From contig JARGSG010000106.1 in NCBI GenBank assembly GCA_030374805.1, positions 114,248-178,247 on the forward strand: a stretch of DNA of 64,000 nt. Direction: 5' to 3'. The DNA comes from Gracilaria gracilis (lineage: Eukaryota > Rhodophyta > Florideophyceae > Gracilariales > Gracilariaceae). The position numbers and the translations under genes were made by a program. This document shows, piece by piece, positions 29,691 through 38,193 of this stretch (position 1 is the first letter of the stretch; each line of letters begins with the position of its first letter). The notes beneath the pieces are model-generated. The model saw nothing but the letters and a program-made list of their open reading frames with translations, ran no database searches and was not told the origin of the DNA.

Positions 29691-30545
29691 ATGTCGTCCG
29701 TGAGGGATCGGATTCGCAACTTGCAGGCGGCCGGCGGCGGTGATGGCGATGGCGGCGGAGGTGGAGGCGCTTCTGCGGCCAGCGTGCAGGCGAGGGCCAG
29801 AGAGGTGGAACGCGTACTGTCCGAAGGGGGCGAAGCGGCCGTGGCCAAGCCTCTGTCGCAGCTTGCTAGTCGCTTCGATCGCGCCGGCGAGGAAGACGAC
29901 TCGGGCGGACGCGCGCTGAGCTCTAGAGTGGCGCAGTTCGACGCCATAAGCGGTACGGACTCTGTGCAGAGCAGAGCGAAACGTCTGCAGAGCGAGGGGC
30001 AAAGCGGCTCGGTGGCCGGACGCGCCGCGGCGTTCCAGGAGGCAGATGGGGACGGCGCGAAACGCTTCGTGGAACGGGTGGATAGCGAGGGCGGCGACGG
30101 ACTACACAAGGCAAGGGCGAAGTTCGAGAGCGGCGGGGGGGATACGGAGCGATCTGGACGCGTTGCGCATGCAGTGGACGCTATGAAGGAGGAGAGCAAT
30201 GATGAAAAAGGCAAAATCTCGAAGAGAGCTGCGTTGTTCGAGAACTCGCAGTCGAAGCCGCTGGCGAGACCGACGCCCAGTTTAATGTCGTTTGGCAGCG
30301 ATGACAGTGCAGCGGCCACGAACAAAGTGGCCACGAACAAAGTGGCCGCTGTTCGTGAGGAGGCAGTGCAAGCGACGGCGCCGAAGAAGGCGGAGGAGAA
30401 GAGCGTGCACGAGCAGCTACGCGAGATGAAGCGGGCAAACGAACAATTGGTGTCTACGCTACTTGAACTGACGGCGTCGTTCAAGACGCTGGAGAGGACG
30501 AGGGACCAGCTTCAACTTCGGCTGTCCAAGCTGGAAAACAAGTAA
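29691..30545 (+). CDS. Repeat protein with R-x3-F/L motifs and C-terminal coiled coil
   Basis: 284 residues; family not recognised. The frame opens earlier only with TTG, so ATG 29691 is taken. From residue 1 to about 200 there are some eight divergent copies of a short helix with the pattern S-V-x2-R-x3-F/L-E/Q, for example SVRDRIRNLQ, LASRFDRA, LSSRVAQFDA, SVQSRAKRLQ, SVAGRAAAFQ and ISKRAALFEN. Gly/Ser/Asp-rich linkers separate them. Two identical 15-bp copies at about 30317-30346 encode ATNKV twice. The last 60 residues (SVHEQLREMKRANEQLVST onward) form a clear heptad coiled coil. Short R-x3-FE helices in a flexible chain recall docking motifs of cytoskeletal adaptors, but I have no evidence for a partner. 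Confidence 0.78.
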   Translation: MSSVRDRIRNLQAAGGGDGDGGGGGGASAASVQARAREVERVLSEGGEAAVAKPLSQLASRFDRAGEEDDSGGRALSSRVAQFDAISGTDSVQSRAKRLQSEGQSGSVAGRAAAFQEADGDGAKRFVERVDSEGGDGLHKARAKFESGGGDTERSGRVAHAVDAMKEESNDEKGKISKRAALFENSQSKPLARPTPSLMSFGSDDSAAATNKVATNKVAAVREEAVQATAPKKAEEKSVHEQLREMKRANEQLVSTLLELTASFKTLERTRDQLQLRLSKLENK

Positions 30546-30736
30546 AGCGCGCGTGCCGCGGCGCGCTGTGGACACGTAACCACGTGCCGTGATGCTTATG
30601 TGCTGCTTACAGTGTGTGCACGAGATCACGTACGCAGCGATCACCATTGGTGATCGGTGATTCACCAAGCGAAAGCGCCTCCGTTTTCCGCCGGGGTGCG
30701 TCCATTCCCCAGTCTTGTCTACCGCGTTGAAGCGAA
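30546..30736 (+). promoter_or_regulatory. Intergenic promoter of peroxiredoxin gene
   Basis: 191 bases between the coiled-coil gene stop and the peroxiredoxin ATG. It contains a CACGTG hexamer near 30580, a 19-nt perfect palindrome at 30638-30656 and a second GGTGA-T-TCACC palindrome overlapping its end (30656-30666). Confidence 0.5.
30638..30656. promoter_or_regulatory. 19-nt perfect palindrome upstream of PrxQ
   Basis: Nine-base arms (CGATCACCA / TGGTGATCG) flank a single T, 81 bp before the peroxiredoxin ATG. The symmetry suits a dimeric transcription factor site; this is inference. Confidence 0.45.
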
Positions 30737-31300
30737 ATGGCTTTCGTTCCGTCGTTGCACGCACCGTTCGTACGTTCTCACTACGCGCAAATCTCGCGAC
30801 TGCCTGTGCGTCGAGTCGCTGCGGGACGGACGTTACCTTCGATGAGTTTGGCGGTGGGATCTTCCATCCCGCAGTTCAGACTGCCCACCGACGGTGGAAA
30901 AATGCTCTCCAACGACGATTTGAACAAGGGGCTTGGCATCATATACTTCTATCCGCGTGACGCCACTCCCGGTTGTACCTGTGAGGCCCAGGACTTCCGC
31001 AATTTCAAGCCCGATTTGGAGGCCCTGAGCGCTTTTGTCGTCGGTGTCAGTAAGGATTCCGTCGAGAGCCATGACGCCTTTGTGTCTGATCTCGACCTTA
31101 ACTTCCCGCTCATCAGTGATGATGGTACGTTATGCGAGGCGTTTGGCGTGTGGAAGTTGAGGAAGAGAGGCGATGTGGAAAAGATGGGAATTGAACGATC
31201 CACTTTCGTTTTGAAAGACGGTGTTATTGAGAAGGAATGGAGGGGAATGAAGGCTACTGGTCATGCTGCTGATGTTATTCAAGCTCTCAGGTCCATGTAG
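30737..31300 (+). CDS. PRXQ: Peroxiredoxin Q / BCP-type thiol peroxidase, probably plastid-targeted
   Basis: 187 residues. Reduces hydrogen peroxide and alkyl hydroperoxides using thioredoxin. The active site is FYPRDATPGCTCEAQDFRNF, with peroxidatic C80. Family text follows: VVGVSKDSVESHDAF, FPLISDDG, IERSTFVLKDGVIEKEWRGMKATGHAADV. The canonical resolving cysteine five residues after C80 is absent (Q85); C82 and C133 (TLCEAFGV) are the other cysteines, as in the subgroup lacking the +5 Cys. Residues 1-36 are rich in Arg, Ser, Pro and lack acids, which fits a chloroplast transit peptide; processing near MSLAVG is likely. Plastid location is inference, and a mitochondrial one is not excluded. 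Confidence 0.92.
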   Translation: MAFVPSLHAPFVRSHYAQISRLPVRRVAAGRTLPSMSLAVGSSIPQFRLPTDGGKMLSNDDLNKGLGIIYFYPRDATPGCTCEAQDFRNFKPDLEALSAFVVGVSKDSVESHDAFVSDLDLNFPLISDDGTLCEAFGVWKLRKRGDVEKMGIERSTFVLKDGVIEKEWRGMKATGHAADVIQALRSM

Positions 31301-31343
31301 CTTTCCCAATTTTTCATTTCTATAAACACTATCTTACTCATAT

Positions 31344-31889
31344 CTAACCGGACAGTGCCGTCACGTCGTACGGCGTGAGTTTGGACGGCAGGCATTGGTT
31401 CTCCGGTAACTTGTAGCACTCAAATAGTTGTTTTATCTGCTCCTTGGTCAAGCTCTTTACCAGCAGATTCCCCTGGCAAATGTTCACAAAGAACGCCTTC
31501 GCACCGTCGAACGCCTTCATTTCCTTGCCCAGATTCAACATGTAAAGCTCGCCAACCTTGAAACCGATGCCACAAGAAGCGCTACTGGCCGATGTATCTC
31601 CGAAGAAAGTATTTGAGGAAGGTCCACACCCCTTGAAGATTCGAACCAACTCAAATTTGAACCGAATATTGTTGAACAAGATTTGAGGAATCAAACACGG
31701 CGGCTTGCTTGTCAGACATTTAGGCGGATCCGGAGTGGGTAGTACCTCTCGAGCTACCACTTTTGCTATTACCACTGTGTCGGCTCGATCGTATGACTCT
31801 TTGAACGTGCTGAAAAGGCATGTGCATGCCTGACACACGTTAACCTGCAGAATGAGAACGAGAAACGCGACGGAAATAACGAGACGCAT
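31344..31889 (-). CDS. Secreted TIMP/netrin-like (NTR) domain protein
   Basis: 181 residues. A clear signal peptide (MRLVISVAFLVLILQVNVCQA) is followed at once by CTCL (C22, C24), the N-terminal Cys-x-Cys that in TIMPs chelates the metalloprotease zinc. Next come an ADTVVIAKVVARE strand, KFELVRIFKGC, then SSASCGIGFKVGELYMLNL, matching the OB-fold NTR layout with paired cysteines. Family knowledge: TIMP-like proteins outside animals are poorly characterised, and inhibition of a metalloprotease such as a cell-wall or gametolysin-like enzyme is a guess. The gene is tail to tail with PrxQ (43 bp apart) and has a TATA box about 126-135 bp upstream of its ATG. Confidence 0.83.
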   Translation of the reverse strand: MRLVISVAFLVLILQVNVCQACTCLFSTFKESYDRADTVVIAKVVAREVLPTPDPPKCLTSKPPCLIPQILFNNIRFKFELVRIFKGCGPSSNTFFGDTSASSASCGIGFKVGELYMLNLGKEMKAFDGAKAFFVNICQGNLLVKSLTKEQIKQLFECYKLPENQCLPSKLTPYDVTALSG

Positions 31890-32014
31890 AGTGCTTGGCT
31901 TTCGTCGATGACGACTAAACCGTTGAGTGGGATGTGAAAGTACACCTGACGCCGGAGGAAAGCGGCTGAGTGCTACCAGGGGTAGAGCGTACTAGAACTC
32001 CGCCAGCCGTTTGC

Positions 32015-32023
32015 CCTTTTATA
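32015..32023 (-). promoter_or_regulatory. TATA box of TIMP-like gene
   Basis: TATAAAAGG on the minus strand, 126-135 bp upstream of ATG 31889. Same nine bases as the TATA box in the element A LTR. Confidence 0.6.
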
Positions 32024-34820
32024 TCGCTGTAACGCTGCTACACAGGCGTACTGTGTACCGGCCTTCCATCACATTCAAAACCATTTCGCTTTGCTCAATG
32101 ACACTATGAATTGACATGCTGCACCCCATACCGTTATTGGGTTACCGTTGTACCTTCGCCATGTCCGATAATCCTTTGCCATGTTCGATAATCATATGTG
32201 AGGAACGTTGCGAGAAACGAAGAAAGGAGGACGCATTGTTGCGTTAACTTGTTTATAAGCAATCAAATTCAGGCATTCAATTCAACTTTTTGCATATGTT
32301 TCTCGTGTGCCCTAAATCAACTCGCCACCTACGGCTTTTGGAGGGCCCCTCCAATTTCTCGTTTAATGATCAGTTTGAGAGCCCTGGTCTCTGCTCTCCA
32401 CGAGTAAAGAGTAACCGAAGGGTTTGTAATGCAAACTTTGTATTTATATGTGCCCCTACACTACTAGCTAGAGAGAAAAGTACAGGTGCGGAAACGTTTC
32501 TGTATCATTGCGATGCTCACCAGTTCAACTTCAGGACATAATGTGTGGCGATTTGTATTTCGGACATCTGTGAGAAAACACATCACCACGAAATGGAACA
32601 CACGCCGACTGTTAAACGCCGAAGGCAGTGAAATAGATTCGAGGCAAGACCAGTTCTTGACAAGAAATACTACCCCCCATTGAGAGATCAGTTGAAACCC
32701 CTATGTCGAATAAACATCAACATCACTTTGATGAACAAAACATAAATCTCCTTGATTTATGGAATAAGGACCTCACGACCACTGTGTAAAGAAGAACAAG
32801 AAGATGATGATGATGAACGCAACCCAGATGCCGACAGACTGAGAAGAGGTGTATTCTCCTTCTCATCCAGTCATCAAGTTGAAGCTTTAGTAGAGAACAT
32901 GTTTTCTGATCCTTCCATGTACTTCTTTCCTGATACCAGCTTTTATTTGCGGAAGCAAAGCTTCTCAACTGAACTTTTCTCGCACTCTAGAAGCCAAGGC
33001 GTGATCTGGTTATATCTTAGCACGAATGGTATATATTACTCCCTTGGAGAGTGGTGGGAGCCACTCCCCCGACACATACGGTATCAGTTAGGCGGAGGCG
33101 GAACTGAACTAGTGGTTTGCTTGGAGGCTCAAGTATTTGCTTCGAGAGTGTCTCATTTGTATCATATCGTGTCGAGTACTCGTTTCGACAGAATTTAGAC
33201 AAGCTTGTCTTCTGCTTCGTACTCTCCCTCTCCCTTTCATATTCCTCGTAACGCGGGTGTGCTCAGGACTTCAACAACCAATAACACTTTCCACTATATT
33301 GTAGCCACCAGCTACAATTTTATAGCCGTCTACACATGTTAGGCTACTACATCTTGTACAAAATTTGCAGGCCCTTGCGATTTTTCGAACGCAGAGCTTC
33401 TTCTACTTCTACCGCCTTCGTCCGCACAGTCTGTCCAGGCTTCATTACTCGCTCACTCTCGGGCACTCTTCTCTTACGGGAGATTTAAGAAATTCTCATC
33501 CCTGCAGATGAGCGGTGGAGAGTTTGAATGAAGAGCATAAATGAATGGATGAACGGGCGATAATCATCGGTAGCGAAAGGAAAGAAGAAAAAACGAGAAT
33601 AGCTTGGAGAACTAATGACTTTTTTAGTGAACCATGAAGTAGCTCAGTGAGCGTAACACAACTAAAAATTTAGGCAATGGCTACGTTTGCCAAGCAAGCT
33701 TTGTAGTCTGGTGGGGGCCTTAACAGATCTCACATATCACGAGAAATACGCATATTTGTCTTATATATACGAAGAAGAGCAATTGTAGGTCATGTAGTCT
33801 GGCGTTGCCGAAATCGACCACTTGTCGAGTGGCTCACTGACATGCATTGTTTCCTTGAAGACAAAGAGTCTTCAGTTTGCATCCGCACACATAACCAAAC
33901 TCGTGGGCGGGTAAGAAACAAGAAGCAAGCAATAGTGCGAAGTCACCTTTTCGGCAATTTTTCATGTTCTATTGTGGATTCAAGAATAGACTTTCTCTCT
34001 TCTTTAAGCAAAGCCCGCAAGCAGTCCAGAAAAAAGATGGGGTAGTTCTTGTAGGAATCTTGCCGCAATATGCTTTTGCTTCGTTGTCTGCTTAAAAGAA
34101 CCCACCTCCGTAGTTCGAACTCTTTCATATCTTACTTAACGAGGACAGCAGTCTTGTACTTCTACTGTATACTACACGTAATCTTCAGATGAAGCTTTCT
34201 TGCTTCAAGAAGGCCAAGAATTCTGTCTCTCACATTGATTCAGACTCCTATCACTTTTCTTCAAGCATGTAGCAGCGTTGCAACCGGTTTGCTTTGCGAA
34301 GCGCTCATGATTCTACTTATTTTTGTCCTACAGTTGCACCACAGCGATTGCCTAGTACCGAAGGTAGATAAGAGCGGCAAGATGCAGTGGAGGTACTTTT
34401 CTTCTTCTCAACAAACTGGGCGAGCGACAGTTTGGCTTTTCGTGCAGCTCTTTCATAAAACTTGATTCCTCTCAGTATATTTGTTCTCGTAAGCAATTTC
34501 AAATCAGGCATGTTTTCGACTACGCCGAAAGGTTCTCACGGATTATTGGACACAAAAGTTGCAACCTTCGCACTTAGTGCACTGGGTTTTTTTCTTTCGC
34601 TGTTTATTGGAGGCAACAAAGCTATGCTATTACCCAAGGAGGTCTCAGTAATGTGTTTCGACGCCCTTCCTTAAAACTATAGACAAGAGGGATAAATCCA
34701 GACTTCAAGAATCGCAGTTTGCTGTCGTACACACATTTTTAGAAACTTTATCGTCAAAATGTCGTGAATCGATGATGTAAGACCCCGGACTAGCCGCGAA
34801 GCATGCGAGCTAATATCTTC
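32024..34820. other. Gene-poor stretch
   Basis: About 2.8 kb, AT-richer than the flanks. The longest frame (32752-33198, +, 148 codons) opens with an acidic EEQEDDDDE run encoded by a GATGAT microsatellite (32801-32820) and has no recognisable motif. Other frames are under 85 codons. I see no gene, tRNA or repeat array that I can support; degenerate coding relics are possible. Confidence 0.4.
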
Positions 34821-36323
34821 CTAAGCTGGTTCCAAGAAAGGAGTGATTAATTCAGAAATGCAGAAGAAGTCAACTCCGTCGGCAGGACGACAAGATTCAC
34901 CGAAGCTGCATTCAAGTGAATCTGGTCCCGAACAATCAGGGCTTTCAGTTAGGCAGAAGCAAGAAGTCCCCTCACAAGGAACAGGGCCAACTCCATCCCC
35001 AAAAGGTATAAACTCGACACACGTCCGGAATACTTGACAGTCATCGTTCACTATACATGGCTCAAAATTGAGTCCCGGGGGAGTCGGTGGCGGTAACAAA
35101 GTACCATCCTGTACGCAGATACCACCGCTTTCATCCACCTCACATGTCTCCCCGAGGAAGCATTCAATACTATCTTGACATTCTGTTAAAGGAAGGCATG
35201 CGCAACGACCACCATCACAAGCTGGAAAGGGGCTTTGCACCTGCGCACACATACGCGAGCTGGGGTCAACACAGTCTGAATCTTGTTGACATGGCTGAGC
35301 ACTTAGGGACAATGGTGCAACAGGTAATACTGCATTTGCTAGACATATCATGGGGGACCCATCGATGGAAAGGCACGATTCGCCGGCATCGCAGTCTAAT
35401 TCAGTTGTACATGAGGGATCTTCCGTGGTACAAAAACAGCTGAGACCAGAACATAGAGCGGAGCTTCCATCATCATTAACCTGAACACAGGTGCGTTCAG
35501 GACGGCAATTCGAACTCTCCAAACATGATTCACCGTTAAGCTCTGTTCCAATCACTGTGGTACTCGCGACACAAAAATTTGTTTCATCTTCACACAACTC
35601 TCCAGGAGAGCATTGGAAACTGTTGAAACATATAGGATCTGTGGCTATGCAAAAGCATTCGCCACCGTTACAACCGATAGTTTCAGTTTCACCAAATTCG
35701 ACACACGTTCGATCCCCAAGGCAATTCATATCCGAGGCACAGCCCTCGAAGTTCAGACCGTTCATGTTGAACCCGGTGGTGGTCATGTTGGCGGTTGCTA
35801 TGGTCATGTTAAGAGTTGTCATGGTCATGTTAAGGGTGATCATGCTCATATTGGGCATGGTCATGCTAATATTGGGGATGGTCATGCTCATATTGGGGAT
35901 GGTCATGCTCATATTGGGGATGGTCATGCTCATATTGGGCGTGGTCATGTTCACATTCAGGCTTCCCCCTTCCAACTGCCTGTCTGTATAAACAATCTGC
36001 TTCTCAGAGAAATGTTGGTATTCACTGGTTCCTAATCTTGGGTGAGAGGATGGCGGAAAGACGCTGAAGTTCTCGGTCATGGCAGAACTTCTTTCAGAAG
36101 CCAAATGCTTCGCTCTTTGACGTGTCTCCATTGTTGATCTCTGCAAGAGTCGTCTTGATGGCAATTTGTAGATTCTTTGACTGGTCCCTTCCTGTGGCCA
36201 CCTCTGTGCAGCTGTCCAAGAATTCACGTGACTGGGACTTTTCTGCGTTCTTGATGTAGTGTCCGCCACATCGAGTGAAGCCACAGAAATTATGCAGAAC
36301 GCGAGGAGCAGAAACCAGAACAT
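34821..36323 (-). CDS. Secreted cysteine-rich protein with N-glycosylation-sequon repeats
   Basis: 500 residues, unrecognised family. Signal peptide: MFWFLLLAFCIISVASLDVA. The frame upstream of ATG 36323 opens only with TTG. Residues about 20-120 are Ser/Thr/Gln-rich. About 125-185 is a tandem array of seven-residue units of the form N-M-S/T-M-T-x-P/x, nearly all N-x-S/T sequons. The C-terminal 310 residues hold four tandem modules of about 75-80 residues, each with roughly ten cysteines and recurring text R-T-C-V-x, C-x-G-x-x-C-F-C, C-x(2-3)-G-E-x-C. Two modules start with LNFE. This looks like an extracellular matrix or cell-surface protein; the Cys spacing is loosely like DNA-level expanded EB/WAP-type modules, but I make no family call. 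Confidence 0.8.
   Translation of the reverse strand: MFWFLLLAFCIISVASLDVADTTSRTQKSPSHVNSWTAAQRWPQEGTSQRIYKLPSRRLLQRSTMETRQRAKHLASERSSAMTENFSVFPPSSHPRLGTSEYQHFSEKQIVYTDRQLEGGSLNVNMTTPNMSMTIPNMSMTIPNMSMTIPNISMTMPNMSMITLNMTMTTLNMTIATANMTTTGFNMNGLNFEGCASDMNCLGDRTCVEFGETETIGCNGGECFCIATDPICFNSFQCSPGELCEDETNFCVASTTVIGTELNGESCLESSNCRPERTCVQVNDDGSSALCSGLSCFCTTEDPSCTTELDCDAGESCLSIDGSPMICLANAVLPVAPLSLSAQPCQQDSDCVDPSSRMCAQVQSPFPACDGGRCACLPLTECQDSIECFLGETCEVDESGGICVQDGTLLPPPTPPGLNFEPCIVNDDCQVFRTCVEFIPFGDGVGPVPCEGTSCFCLTESPDCSGPDSLECSFGESCRPADGVDFFCISELITPFLEPA
35848..35952. repeat. 21-bp tandem repeat coding for glycosylation sequons
   Basis: Five units of 21 bp (35848, 35869, 35890, 35911, 35932), three nearly identical, with more degenerate copies to the left (to about 35770). 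Each unit encodes one seven-residue sequon repeat on the minus strand. Confidence 0.85.
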
Positions 36324-36905
36324 TTTTATCAAGAGAGCTTCACGTCGTGAGACCTCTGTGACGCGAGAATGTTAGTGTTCTTGGTTCTGATCACTCTGGC
36401 ATCTGGGCACGGGGCTTTAGCAGATGACTTGATGGATAGGATTAACTGAGTCGGCCGACGGGTCAGTAAGATTGAATAATTATTTCTATACTTCCGTTTC
36501 ATGCAAATCGTACACATTCACATCGAAAAAGACACACGCGTCACTGCCTGGAAGGGCAGTTAACTTATAGACGAGCATGGCACTTGCTACGCGTTCGCCA
36601 ACAACTGCTGTTCCGACTGTATTCAATTAGCGCCAAGCCAGCAACGAATTTGGATGAGCCATGAGATGAGCCATTCCCCTCAGCAGTTGAGTATCTTTCT
36701 ATTAGAGCCAAAATGAATGCATGGAAATAACTGCAAGAGGAACTGATGACATAAACTTTAGGTAAGCGTTTATATCTACCAGTGCCAGGTAAGTTAGATA
36801 AGTTACCGTGGGTGGGTAACCGTTACCAGCTCGAGCACTCAGCCAAACTGCCCTTCCAAACATCAGAATATATAGCTTCGGAATACAGACGAATCCCTCA
36901 ACATT
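36324..36905. other. Intergenic 5' region of Cys-rich gene
   Basis: About 580 bases between the Cys-rich gene start and the element A target site. It should hold the promoter of the minus-strand gene. A duplicated TAAGTTA/GTTACC motif is seen near 36790-36825. No gene. Confidence 0.4.
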
Positions 36906-36910
36906 ATAAT
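36906..36910. other. Target-site duplication of element A, left
   Basis: ATAAT directly before the left LTR; the same five bases follow the right LTR at 45631-45635. Confidence 0.9.
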
Positions 36911-36945
36911 TGTGAACGTAGAAACGGAAGTTTATTGAAGGGAAT

Positions 36946-37298
36946 CTAAGACGTCAGGTATGCCTCCAGATCTGTAAGCAGGTTCTGTATGGGTCCCGGG
37001 TTTCCGTAGCGGCGCGCCTGCGTAGCGAAGCGCAGGCCGTCACGGACACCTGCGGCATAAGTCCACGGCGACAAAGCCAGCGCGTCACGCACCTCGCGTG
37101 ACACGTGGCGGATTCCGCGGGCAAGGGCCAATAAGAGCTCGCCGCAACGATGCATCATTCCCACCGCCAATCGGTCGGCGGCAGGCGCTTCGGATCCACC
37201 AAATCACAAACTCCTCGACCCTGCCGGGGCTCTCGGCAGCCTCCAGGTCCAGGACGAGGGCGTGGGACATCGATTCGTCACTTGAGGGTGGTGGACAT
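36946..37298 (-). pseudogene. Broken copy of LTR antisense ORF
   Basis: Left-LTR copy of the antisense frame described at 44381-44731. Two single-base length differences, in GGG (37286-37288) and AAA (37201-37203), split it. The last 75 codons are still open and end at the same stop, followed by AATAAA on the minus strand (36931-36936). Confidence 0.6.
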
Positions 37299-37456
37299 AG
37301 GGGAAGACGTTGCGAGTGATGGAAAAGCCAAGAGGCGACGGTTCCAACCGTCCCCACGCGGTTAAATAGAGAGTAGAAAGGCTTCATAGCCACAAGTTAG
37401 TCGTAGTTGCGTTTTGCGGTTGAGAATTACGGTAGGGAAGCTGCTTACCGCTCGTG

Positions 37457-37615
37457 CTGAGGACTTGTCAAGGGTAAGTCGGCACCTGATTGCCCGCGCT
37501 GAGGACTTGTCAAGGGTAAGTCGGCACCTGATTGCCCGCCCTGAGGACTTGTCAAGGGTAAGTCGGCACCTGATTGCCCGCCCTGAGCAATTGTCAAGGG
37601 TAAGCTGGCACCTCA
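37457..37615 (+). repeat. 42-bp tandem repeat in 5' LTR
   Basis: Four units starting at 37457, 37499, 37541 and 37583, the last diverged and truncated. Each holds CTGAGGACTTGTCAAGGGTA and GTCGGCACCTGATTGCCCG. It ends 20 bp before the TATA box, the position of an upstream enhancer array. Confidence 0.93.
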
Positions 37616-37634
37616 TTTTAGTGCAACAGTTGCC

Positions 37635-37643
37635 TATAAAAGG
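37635..37643 (+). promoter_or_regulatory. TATA box in 5' LTR
   Basis: TATAAAAGG just downstream of the 42-bp repeats; marks the U3 side and predicts transcription start about 25-30 bp on, in the pyrimidine-rich R region. The same site is in the 3' LTR at about 45066. Confidence 0.75.
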
Positions 37644-38193
37644 GGCCGGAGCGGTCGCATCTCGACCAACTCCGGCTAGACGACTTCCCCTTCCAAAACG
37701 ACCGCCCAACCTTCCTTCACAGCAAACTCTGTCTTGCTTCCCTCTGTCGTTTCATCCCCTCTCTTCAACCTTTTCTCCACCCCTTTGGCGGCTTGGTCTC
37801 CCGCTTTTCTCCGACAGGGCCCAGAGTGCACTACCCTTCGCTTGGGTCTTTTCCGTGCTTCGACTCTGGAAGCGGTGTTCCCCGCAGGTGACCTACGTTC
37901 GGGTCTGCGAAAGGGAGCTGCTGCTTCTCTGTTTGTCGTTTCGTGTTAGCTTCCGCCAGCACTAGACCTATAGTTTTGGTCGTGCTGTGGTTTCTGTTTG
38001 CTACACGTCTCCGCTTTCTAGTTGCTACTTTGTGCACTTTGTGTGTTTTACTACGGACTCTTGCCTACTACCGCTACACAGCGTGTTGGGCTGGTACTCT
38101 CGAGAGCACGTTCTGTTGTTGTCCCCGTTCGCTTTGTGTTTGTGTCCCCCCGTCCCTGGTTTGTCATCACCCACACCGTTTTTTCATATCAAA

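Noticed and set aside
32752-33198. 148-codon frame in the gene-poor stretch
   Set aside because: No motif, starts on a microsatellite, no promoter or neighbour logic; left as noncoding.
35491-36035. Plus-strand frames of about 140-166 codons with MVMLILG / HAHIGDG repeats
   Set aside because: They are antisense readings of the 21-bp sequon repeat in the Cys-rich gene.
37943-38193. Hydrophobic start of a plus-strand frame within the 5' LTR (cysteine/leucine-rich, FATRLRFLVATLCTL)
   Set aside because: It lies within the LTR R/U5 region and is also present in the 3' LTR without gag; the gag frame begins after it.
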